A DNA stretch of 64,000 nt from Acidobacteriota bacterium. Lineage in GTDB: Bacteria; Acidobacteriota; Terriglobia; Bryobacterales; Bryobacteraceae. Positions 56,426-64,000 of the stretch are shown here, in pieces; within the stretch, counting starts at the first letter, position 1, and each line of letters begins with the position of its first letter. Below the pieces are notes generated by a model. That model did no database searches and was not told the DNA's origin. It saw nothing but the letters and a program-made list of their open reading frames with translations. Location: assembly GCA_017307505.1 (NCBI GenBank), contig JAFKEE010000019.1:1-64000 (forward strand), written 5' to 3'. The position numbers and the translations under genes are program-made.

Positions 56426-57745
56426 ATGCGGAAGATCCTGCTGGCCACCGCCCTCTTATCCACTTCCCTGCTCGCACAGACGTCCGACCGCCGTGTTGTC
56501 GTAATCTCAGTCGACGGCCTCAAGGCCGAGACACTTCGCGACTCGGCGAAACTTGGATTGAAGATCCCCAACCTGACGGAAATGCGCGATAAAGGCGCTG
56601 TCTCCGCCGGTCTCACCGGGGTCTTCCCCACCGTCACCTATCCCAGCCACACCACGATGATGACCGGACTCCAACCGGCCGAGCACGGCATCCTGGGCAA
56701 CAACCTGTTTGATCCCGAAAGGCGCACCAACGGCGCCTGGTACTGGTTCTCGGAACTCATCAGGAAACCCACTCTCTGGGACGCCGCCAAGTCCGCTGGC
56801 AAGACGGTTGGAGCCGTCGCGTGGCCCGTCACCGTCGGCGCCCGCATCGACTACAACATTCCGGAATATGCTGTCTTCCACGGGGAAGACTCACTCCTCT
56901 TGCAGCGCTCCATCAGCACCCCCGGCCTCTACGAGGAATGCGAAAAAGCGCTCGGCAGGAACACCTGGGATGCCCCCCAGACCGATGCCCTGCGGGCCGC
57001 CCAGGCCGCCTACATCCTCCGCACCCGCAAACCCGATCTCATGCTCATCCACCTGATTGACCTCGATCACGAAGAGCACGGTTTCGGCCCGGGCAGTCCG
57101 GAGGCGAATCATGCACTGGAAGAGATCGACAAAGCCATCGGCTCCATCCGTACCGCGGTCCGCCAAGCCGGCCTCGAAAGCTCCACCCGCTGGGTCATTC
57201 TCAGTGACCACGGTTTCTGGCCCGTTTCTCAAGCCTTCCAGCCCCAGGCGTTCCTGTCGAGCCTCGGCCTGGCCGCGCCCGAAGGCAAACCGGCCGAGTG
57301 GCGCGTCGCCGCCCACGCCAACGGCGGCTCCGTCGCCTTCGTCGCGAAGGACCCCAATGACACAGAAGCCCAGCAGATCGTCCTGAAGGCCCTGTCAACC
57401 CTGCAGGCCAATGAGCGCTGGGGGGTCGAACACGTTCTCAACAAGACACAACTCGCCGAGCGCAAATCCTACTCGCACGCCTTCGCTGCCATCAGCCTTC
57501 GCCGTGGCTTCACCGCGGGCAGCAATCGCACAGGTGCCTGGGTCACCTCATCCGGAGCCACGCGCGGCATGCACGGTTTCCTGCCCGGCCCCACCGAGCT
57601 CGACTGCACCTTCCTCGTCTACGGCCCCGGCATCGCCGCCCGTCCCCTGCCTCACGGCAATCTGGCCGATGTCGCCACCACAACCAGCGTCCTCCTCGGC
57701 GTCCCACTGCCCGAATCCAAAGGCCAGGACCTTCTCAAACAGTAG
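56426..57745 (+). CDS. Secreted alkaline-phosphatase-superfamily phosphodiesterase (NPP-like)
   Basis: Metal-dependent hydrolase of 439 residues. A signal peptide (about 1-18, ending LLAQT) is followed by VVVISVDGLKAETL, which holds the first metal aspartate. TVTYPSHTTMMTGLQPAEHG near 75 contains the nucleophilic Thr. LIHLIDLDHEEHG near 210 and WVILSDHGFW near 258 supply Asp and His metal ligands, with a further His in MHGF near 390. This is the ectonucleotide pyrophosphatase/phosphodiesterase pattern. The substrate is unknown. It stands alone on the plus strand, about 140 bases from the divergent adaptor gene. Confidence 0.92.
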   Translation: MRKILLATALLSTSLLAQTSDRRVVVISVDGLKAETLRDSAKLGLKIPNLTEMRDKGAVSAGLTGVFPTVTYPSHTTMMTGLQPAEHGILGNNLFDPERRTNGAWYWFSELIRKPTLWDAAKSAGKTVGAVAWPVTVGARIDYNIPEYAVFHGEDSLLLQRSISTPGLYEECEKALGRNTWDAPQTDALRAAQAAYILRTRKPDLMLIHLIDLDHEEHGFGPGSPEANHALEEIDKAIGSIRTAVRQAGLESSTRWVILSDHGFWPVSQAFQPQAFLSSLGLAAPEGKPAEWRVAAHANGGSVAFVAKDPNDTEAQQIVLKALSTLQANERWGVEHVLNKTQLAERKSYSHAFAAISLRRGFTAGSNRTGAWVTSSGATRGMHGFLPGPTELDCTFLVYGPGIAARPLPHGNLADVATTTSVLLGVPLPESKGQDLLKQ

Positions 57746-57787
57746 GACCCGCCCACCGAATGGGCGTAAGATTTGACAGAAACGCTC

Positions 57788-58256
<469 letters not shown>

Positions 58257-58264
<8 letters not shown>

Positions 58265-60146
58265 AAACGACCTACTCCTCGCCGAATACAAACGCCGCGA
58301 TTTTCTGAAGATCCTGGGCTCCGGCGGCCTGCTCACCTTGCCCCTGCTAGGTGCCGAGTCACCCGTCCGCCTCCGAATGGCCCCCGACGGCCTCGTCGAT
58401 GCCTTCACGGGAAAGATCGAAATGGGCCAGGGAGCGCGCACCCTACTGACCCAGGCCATCGCCGAAGAACTTCACCTCCCCGTCGATCGCATTCGCCTCA
58501 CCATGGCCGATACGGACATCGTCCCGGATGACGGCGGCACATGGGCCTCACTGACCACACCGGAGACCGTGCCCGCCGTACGCAAGGATGCCGCGGCTTT
58601 CGCAGGCCACCCTGTGACGGAACCGAGAGCCTGGAAGGTCTTGGGACAATCGGTACCTCCGCTGCACGGGCACGCTGCCGTCACAGGCTCGCTGCAATAT
58701 TGCGGGGACCTGCGCGTCGACAATATGCGCCACGGCTGCATCGTCCGCCCGGACGCCTACCGCGCCCGCCTCGAATCCTTCGACGATTCCGCCGCCCGAG
58801 CCCTGCCGGGTGTTCAGGTTGTCCGCGATGGCGATCTCCTGGGAGTCGTCGCACCCGACCGCCAGACCGCCATTGAGGCAGCCCGTCTCGTCCAGGCAAA
58901 GTGGAAGACCGAACCCCTGCCCTCCCTCGACGAAATGCGCGAATCCTTCCGCACAAAGAGCATCGCGCCCGTCGAGGTGAAGGACACTCGCTACCCGCCG
59001 CTCATCCGCCAGGGCGACACCGAAGCCGCACTATCCAAGGCCCACCGTCGTCTCCACTCCACCTACTGGCTGCCGCCCATCGCCCATGTGGCCCTGGAAC
59101 CCCGTGCTGCTATCGCGGAGTGGCGCGATGGGTCCCTGATCGTTCGCTGCGGCAAGCAAGCCCCTTTCCTCGTCCGCGCCGAACTGGCGAAGGCCTTCGG
59201 AGTGCCCGAGTCCAAGGTCCGAATCATCGTCACCATGCCCGGCGGCGGCTTTGGCGGTAAACAGCGCGGCGAATGTGAACTCGAAGCAGCGCGGCTCGCA
59301 AAGGCCGCGCAGGCGCCCGTCCGGCTGGCCTGGTCCCGCGAAGAGGAATTCTGGGTGGCGTACTCGCGCCCCGCCGCCTTGGTCGACGTCGAAAGCGGAG
59401 TGGATGCGGCCGGCCGCCTTTCGGCCTGGCGCTTCCGCAACTACAACGCCGGAGCGCCTGGCATCAAACCGCCCTACGTCATCGCCGACATGTCCAACGA
59501 GTTCTGGCGCTCTGAGACGCCACTCCGCCAGGGCTCCTACCGCGCGCTCGCCGCCACCGCCAACAACTTCGCCCGTGAATCGCACGTCGATGAATGGGCA
59601 CATGAGTTGAAGCAGGACCCATTGGAGTTCCGCCTCGCCAACATCGATGACGCACGCCTCAAGGAAGCTCTGGAGAAAGGCGCCTCGCTCTTCGGCTGGG
59701 GTCGACGAAAACCCGGCAATGGCCGCGGCTTCGGCCTCGCCTGCAACCTCGAGAAACTGGCTCGCCTGGCCCTCTTTGTTGAGACCGAGGGCGCCGCGAA
59801 ACAACTGCGCGTCGTCCGCATGGTCGCCATCGGTGACTTCGGCGCGGCGCTCAACCCGGACAACTTGAAGAATCAGATGCAGGGCGCCATCATTCAGGGC
59901 CTGGGTGGAGCGCTCTGGGAGCAGTTGCGTTTCGACAGCAGCCGCCAGCTCACCCGGCGGCTCTCCCAATACCGTGTCCCGCGTTTTCAGGACGTGCCGG
60001 ATCTGCGCGTTGAGATCATCGACCGCCGCGAGATTCCGGCCGCGGGAGCGGGCGAGTCGTCCATTACCCTGCCCGCTCCCGCACTAGCCAACGCGTTATA
60101 CGCGGCGACAGGCGTTCGTCCCCACGCCCTGCCGCTCACCACTTAA
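58257..60146 (+). CDS. Molybdenum hydroxylase large subunit (IorB-like), Tat-exported
   Basis: Molybdopterin cytosine dinucleotide-binding catalytic subunit of 629 residues. The start is GTG at 58257 with AGGAGG six bases upstream. A twin-arginine signal (RRDFLKILG near 14-22) is followed by LVDAFTGKIEMGQGARTLL. MPGGGFGGKQRGE near 325 is the cofactor-binding loop, and AGAGESSITLPAPALANAL near 600 has the glutamate of the active-site GxGE motif. It is shorter than the usual 700-plus residues of IorB-type subunits; a segment appears missing near residues 110-125. The partner is the [2Fe-2S] subunit coded just upstream. The substrate is unknown. Confidence 0.93.
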
Positions 60147-60391
60147 CCGTTGGCGACCGGAATCGAAGTGAAGGCCTGCGTGCCGAAGCGCAGGCCCAAT
60201 ACCGAAATCGCGGTACCTTGCGTCGAGATCTTTACCCAGCCTCGAGTACCTGCCACACCCGAGAGGCCGGACAAGGACTTCAGGCTGACGGCCACCTTGG
60301 ACCGCGCGGGGTCCCGCGCGAACTGTAAGGAGCCGATGTATACACCTAACAACTGCGACCTGAACTGCACAGCTCCGTTGCGGCCCGTCAC
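60143..60391 (-). pseudogene. Stranded C-terminal fragment of an acidobacterial surface-type protein
   Basis: An 82-codon frame reads [19 protein letters not shown], then RGWVKIST and ISVLGLRFGTQAFTSIP before its stop. The last part resembles the C-terminal beta-sandwich of secreted proteins seen in Acidobacteriota. The same frame stays open upstream to about 60490, with coding-like residues ([19 protein letters not shown]) but no ATG, GTG or TTG before the GTG at 60391 and no signal peptide. This suggests the remnant of a larger gene rather than an intact one. Confidence 0.5.
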
Positions 60392-60556
60392 CTGGTAGCA
60401 TGGCCAATCACCGCTGCCCGGGATGCTCCTCCAGACGATACCCCCGAATGGCCGGTTTACATCAAATTTGTTATGTTTGCCCCCGCTTTTCGCAGGAGTT
60501 TACGCGTCTGCGAGGATGCATGCCGCAAGCCCGTGGTAGGATGCCTACAATTTCAG

Positions 60557-63025
60557 ATGACTACCCTGCTTCAGGATCTCCGGTTTGCCGTGCGGAGCTT
60601 CTCCAGAAGTCCCGGCTTCACGCTCGCTGCCGTGCTCTCCCTCGCCATCGGCATCGGTGCCAACTCCGCCATCTTCAGCGTCGCCAACGCACTCCTGCTG
60701 CAGCCTCTGCCCTATCAGAATCCCGACCGCCTCGTCATCCTCTGGAACCGCTCACCCGGCCTCAACATTGCAGAAGACTGGTTCTCCACCGCGCAGTACT
60801 TCGACATCCGCAACAGCCATAGCGGTTTTGAGCAACTGGCCATCGCCATCGGGGCCAATTACAACCTCACCGGCGATGGTGAACCGGAGCGCATTGGTAC
60901 AATCCGCGTCTCCTCCAATCTGCTCCCGATGCTGGGCGCCAAAGCCGCTCTCGGACGCCTCTTCCTCGCTGAGGAGGATCACCCGGGCCGTGGCGGTACG
61001 GCAATCCTCAGTCACTCAACCTGGATCCGCCGCTATGGCGGCGACCCGCGTGTCGTCGGTCGCTCCATCACCCTCAACGGGCAAACCTACCAGATTGTCG
61101 GCGTCCTCCCCGAGCAGTTCTCCCTCCCGCGCGAAGTTCTACCAACGCTCGGTGTCGCGGAAGACGGCGAGATCTTTCTCCCTCTCCCTCTTGGTGCCGA
61201 AGCCGCCTCCACCCGGACACGCGAAGACTACAACGTCCTCGGCCGCCTGAAACCTGGCGTCACCCCCGCCCAGGCTCAGGCCGAAATGAGCGGCATCACC
61301 TCTCGTCTCGTCCGCTCGTTCCCCGACTACTATCCGCCTAACTCGGGCCTCACCTTCAGCATCGTGCCGCTGCAGGAACAGGTCGTCGGCGATGTCCGCC
61401 GCCCTCTGTTGATTCTGCTCGGCGCCGTCGCCTTCGTACTCCTCATCGCCTGCGCCAACGTCGCCAATCTCCTCCTGGCTCGTGCACTCAGCCGTCAGAA
61501 GGAAATCGCGATCCGAGTCGCGCTCGGCGCCGGCCGCGGCCAGATCCTGCGCCAGTTGCTGACGGAAAGCATCCTGCTCTCGCTTGCTGGCGGCCTGCTC
61601 GGAGTATTCTTCGCCATGGCCGGCCTCGACTGGATCCAGACCATCCAACCCCGCAACGTGCCGCGACTCTCCAGCATCTCCGTCACCGGCGAGGTGCTGC
61701 TCTTCACCTTCCTCATCAGCCTTCTGTCGGGCCTTCTCTTCGGACTCGCCCCTGCCTTTCGCATGGCCGGCACCAAGCCCGCTGACCGTCTCAAGGAAGA
61801 AGGCCGCGGCGCGGCCGGAGCCAACAGCATCTGGGGTCGCGGCAATCACCTGCGCCGTCTGCTGGTCGTCTCCGAACTCGCTCTTTCGGTCGTGCTGCTG
61901 ATCGGCGCAGGCCTTCTCATTCGCAGTTTCGCCCGCCTTCAGAATGTACCGCCCGGCTTCAATCCAAAAGGCGTGCTCACCTTCGAACTCACAATGACCG
62001 GCCGCAGGTATGCGAAATCGGAAAACGTGCTCAATACCTATCGCGACCTCTGGCAGCGGCTCGACCGCCTCCCCGGCGTCACGACCTCCGGCGGTGTCAG
62101 TGCTCTGCCCCTCTCCAACTACTTCTCGTGGGGCCCTATCACCGTAGAGGGACGCACGCCGCAACCCGGTGAGGAGTTCATCAATGCCGACCAGCGCATC
62201 GCCGGCGGCCGCTACTTCGAGACCCTGGGCATCCCATTGCTTCGCGGCCGTCTTCTCCAGCAGGAGGACAGGATCGATGCACCCCGCGTCATCGTGATCG
62301 ACGAATACATGGCCCAGCAACTTTGGCCCGATCAGGATCCCATCGGGAAACGCATCCGCACCGGCGGCGCCAGGTCCGATGCTCCCTGGCTCACGGTCAT
62401 CGGCGTCGTCAGGCAGGTGAAGCAATACGGGCTGGATGCCACCTCCCGCATCGCTTTCTACCTGCCCCACACGCAATACCCCACCCGAGCTCTTTACGTA
62501 ACGCTCCGCACCGCGTCCGACCCCGCCAACCTCGTCTCTGCCGTCAGAAATGAGATCCGGGAACTGGACCCGGACCTGCCTGTCTACCGCGTCCGCACCA
62601 TGCAGCAGCGGGTCGAGGAATCCATGGCCCGCCGTCGCTTCTCCATGACCCTCCTCACCCTCTTCGCCTCCCTCGCTCTTGCGCTGGCTGCGATTGGGGT
62701 CTACGGCGTCATGTCTTATCTGGTCGATCAAGGCACGCGCGAAATCGGCATCCGCTTGGCGCTGGGCGCGACACCGAACTCGATCGTCGGTTTCGTCGTA
62801 TCTCGCGGGATGCTCGTCGCTGCCTTCGGCGTCGGCGCGGGACTTCTTGCCGCGGCCGCCCTCACACGCGTCATGAGCAGCCTCCTGTACGGCGTGCAGG
62901 CCACGGATGCAGTTACCTTCTCTGCAATCGCGGCGCTACTGGCGGCCATTGCCTTCCTCGCCACCTACCTGCCGGCACGGCGTGCAGCCCGCATCGATCC
63001 GATGACATCGCTCCGCAGCGAGTAG
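60557..63025 (+). CDS. ADOP-type duplicated orphan ABC permease
   Basis: Inner-membrane protein of 822 residues with two MacB-type halves, each a periplasmic core followed by FtsX helices. The first opens [20 protein letters not shown] and has [20 protein letters not shown] near 320; the second has [19 protein letters not shown] near 735. This is the acidobacterial duplicated orphan permease (TIGR03434) pattern. These proteins lack a fused ATPase, and their partner and substrate are unknown. The ATG at 60557 aligns with the conserved N terminus; a GTG/ATG-like start at 60473 would add 28 non-family residues. Confidence 0.93.
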   Translation: MTTLLQDLRFAVRSFSRSPGFTLAAVLSLAIGIGANSAIFSVANALLLQPLPYQNPDRLVILWNRSPGLNIAEDWFSTAQYFDIRNSHSGFEQLAIAIGANYNLTGDGEPERIGTIRVSSNLLPMLGAKAALGRLFLAEEDHPGRGGTAILSHSTWIRRYGGDPRVVGRSITLNGQTYQIVGVLPEQFSLPREVLPTLGVAEDGEIFLPLPLGAEAASTRTREDYNVLGRLKPGVTPAQAQAEMSGITSRLVRSFPDYYPPNSGLTFSIVPLQEQVVGDVRRPLLILLGAVAFVLLIACANVANLLLARALSRQKEIAIRVALGAGRGQILRQLLTESILLSLAGGLLGVFFAMAGLDWIQTIQPRNVPRLSSISVTGEVLLFTFLISLLSGLLFGLAPAFRMAGTKPADRLKEEGRGAAGANSIWGRGNHLRRLLVVSELALSVVLLIGAGLLIRSFARLQNVPPGFNPKGVLTFELTMTGRRYAKSENVLNTYRDLWQRLDRLPGVTTSGGVSALPLSNYFSWGPITVEGRTPQPGEEFINADQRIAGGRYFETLGIPLLRGRLLQQEDRIDAPRVIVIDEYMAQQLWPDQDPIGKRIRTGGARSDAPWLTVIGVVRQVKQYGLDATSRIAFYLPHTQYPTRALYVTLRTASDPANLVSAVRNEIRELDPDLPVYRVRTMQQRVEESMARRRFSMTLLTLFASLALALAAIGVYGVMSYLVDQGTREIGIRLALGATPNSIVGFVVSRGMLVAAFGVGAGLLAAAALTRVMSSLLYGVQATDAVTFSAIAALLAAIAFLATYLPARRAARIDPMTSLRSE

Positions 63026-63031
63026 GCCGCT

Positions 63032-64000
63032 CTACACGTGCTCAGGAACCGGCTCCTGCTGGGCCATCGGGCCCTCAGCCGGCGGCTGTGGATCTCGTGC
63101 CTCGAAGAACCGGTACAACACCGGCACCACGACTAGAGTCAGCGGTGTCGAAGTGAACAACCCACCAATCAGCACAATCGCCAGTGGCCTCTGCACCTCA
63201 GAGCCCGGTCCCGTCGCGAACAGGAACGGCACCAGGCCCAAAGCGGCCACCGTCGCCGTCATCATGACCGGGCGGAAGCGCAGCATCGCGCCCTGCGCGA
63301 TCGCCTCCTTCTGCTGCAGCCCCGATTCCCGCAGTTTGCGGATATACGACACCAGCACCACCCCGTTCAACACGGCAATGCCCCACAGCGCAATGAACCC
63401 GACCGAGGCCGGCACGGACAGATACTCGCCCGTAGCAAACAACCCCACCACCCCGCCAATCGAGGCGAACGGCAGCACCGTGATGATCAGCGCCGCGAAT
63501 CGCAGCGACCCGAACAGCAGGAACAGCAGGAAGAAGATCGCGCCAATCGTGATAGGCACAATCAGCTTCAAATGCTCCAGCGCGCGCTCCATGTTCTGGA
63601 ACTGCCCGCCCCACACAATGAAGTAGCCCGGAGGCAGCTGCACCTGCTTGCCGACCTTCTCTTTGAGCTCCGCCACGAACCCGCCCAGATCCCGGTCCTG
63701 CACGTTCAGTCCAACCACAATCCGCCTCTTCGCCGTATCCCGGTTGATCTGCGCAGGCCCTTCCACAACATCGATTCTCGCCAGGTTCTCCAGCAGCACC
63801 TTGCCGTTATCCGGCGTGTGGATCACAATCCGCCGGATCTCTTCCACGTTGTGTCGCAGCCTCTCCGGGTATCGCACCACCGCCTGGAACCGCCGCTCGC
63901 CTTCGTAGATCTCCGTGGCCGCCTTGCCTCCAATCGCGGTTTCGATCATGTCGTGGATATCCGACGCGTTCAATCCAAAACGGGCAATCGCCTGGCGGTC
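63032..64000 (-). CDS. CusA/CzcA-type RND efflux pump, C-terminal part
   Basis: The last 322 codons of a heavy-metal efflux RND transporter; the rest lies beyond the right edge. The segment begins RFGLNASDIHDMIETAIGG and includes WGGQFQNMERALEHLKLIVP, the membrane motif FGSLRFAALIITVLPFASIGG, and ALWGIAVLNGVVLVSYIRKL. It ends with TLVVVPVLYRFFEARD and a short tail. In such pumps this half carries the proton-relay helices and couples to a periplasmic adaptor. The metal (copper/silver or cobalt/zinc/cadmium) cannot be decided from this part. It ends seven bases from the ADOP permease gene. Confidence 0.95.
   Translation of the reverse strand, partial: DRQAIARFGLNASDIHDMIETAIGGKAATEIYEGERRFQAVVRYPERLRHNVEEIRRIVIHTPDNGKVLLENLARIDVVEGPAQINRDTAKRRIVVGLNVQDRDLGGFVAELKEKVGKQVQLPPGYFIVWGGQFQNMERALEHLKLIVPITIGAIFFLLFLLFGSLRFAALIITVLPFASIGGVVGLFATGEYLSVPASVGFIALWGIAVLNGVVLVSYIRKLRESGLQQKEAIAQGAMLRFRPVMMTATVAALGLVPFLFATGPGSEVQRPLAIVLIGGLFTSTPLTLVVVPVLYRFFEARDPQPPAEGPMAQQEPVPEHV

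Overview
The window looks like a chromosome segment from an Acidobacteriota bacterium of the Solibacter/Bryobacterales type. The evidence is a TIGR03437-type C-terminal domain (positions about 36800-37460), an ADOP-type duplicated orphan permease (60557-63025), an Oar-like TonB receptor with an N-terminal carboxypeptidase-regulatory domain, a PEP-CTERM protein, and high-GC coding sequence with many GTG and TTG starts. The assignment rests on family knowledge and was not tested by a search.

Layout. 1-3504: the str operon read leftward (rpsL, rpsG, fusA, start of tuf) with a candidate promoter at 3475-3504. 3729-7001: a large TonB-dependent receptor ending in a clear terminator. 7321-13268: an ATP synthase operon coding for b', b, delta, alpha, gamma, beta and epsilon, but not a or c. 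13314-14586: a thiamine-binding MTH1187-type protein and an MbfA-type ferritin/VIT1 iron exporter. 14657-16349: a tRNA-Pro gene, a DUF1016/YhcG-type nuclease gene, and a decayed copy of the tRNA 3' half, which together look like an old tRNA-targeted islet. 16664-17251: a PEP-CTERM protein.

17489-45034 is a large exopolysaccharide locus of the Wzx/Wzy type. A leftward arm (28681 down to 19421) carries four GT4 glycosyltransferases, three NAD-dependent sugar epimerases, a priming sugar-phosphate transferase and a P-loop-less BY-kinase-like protein; its layout suggests a duplicated GT-GT-epimerase module. A rightward arm (28919-43788) carries an SxtJ/DUF5989/carbamoyltransferase cassette, Wza-like and Wzz-like export proteins, a secreted TIGR03437 protein, an SGNH hydrolase, a Wzy/ligase, a GT2, a methyltransferase and a secreted clan GH-A-like glycosidase. 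A flippase lies at 43730-45034. A paralogue of the glycosidase sits at the other edge (17489-19099). The inferred product is a carbamoylated and probably methylated or acylated secreted polymer that is trimmed or remodelled outside the cell.

45660-51784 codes for a secreted protein with about 22 Asp-box (BNR) repeats, coupled to a GH31 glycosidase. 51959-53083 codes for a probable DACNV-type sensor fused to a diadenylate-cyclase-like domain. Then come an Rrf2 regulator, a MacA/MacB-like adaptor and permease pair without an ATPase, a secreted phosphodiesterase, an IorAB-type molybdenum hydroxylase pair, a stranded C-terminal gene fragment, the ADOP permease, and the 3' part of a CusA/CzcA-like RND pump that runs off the right edge.
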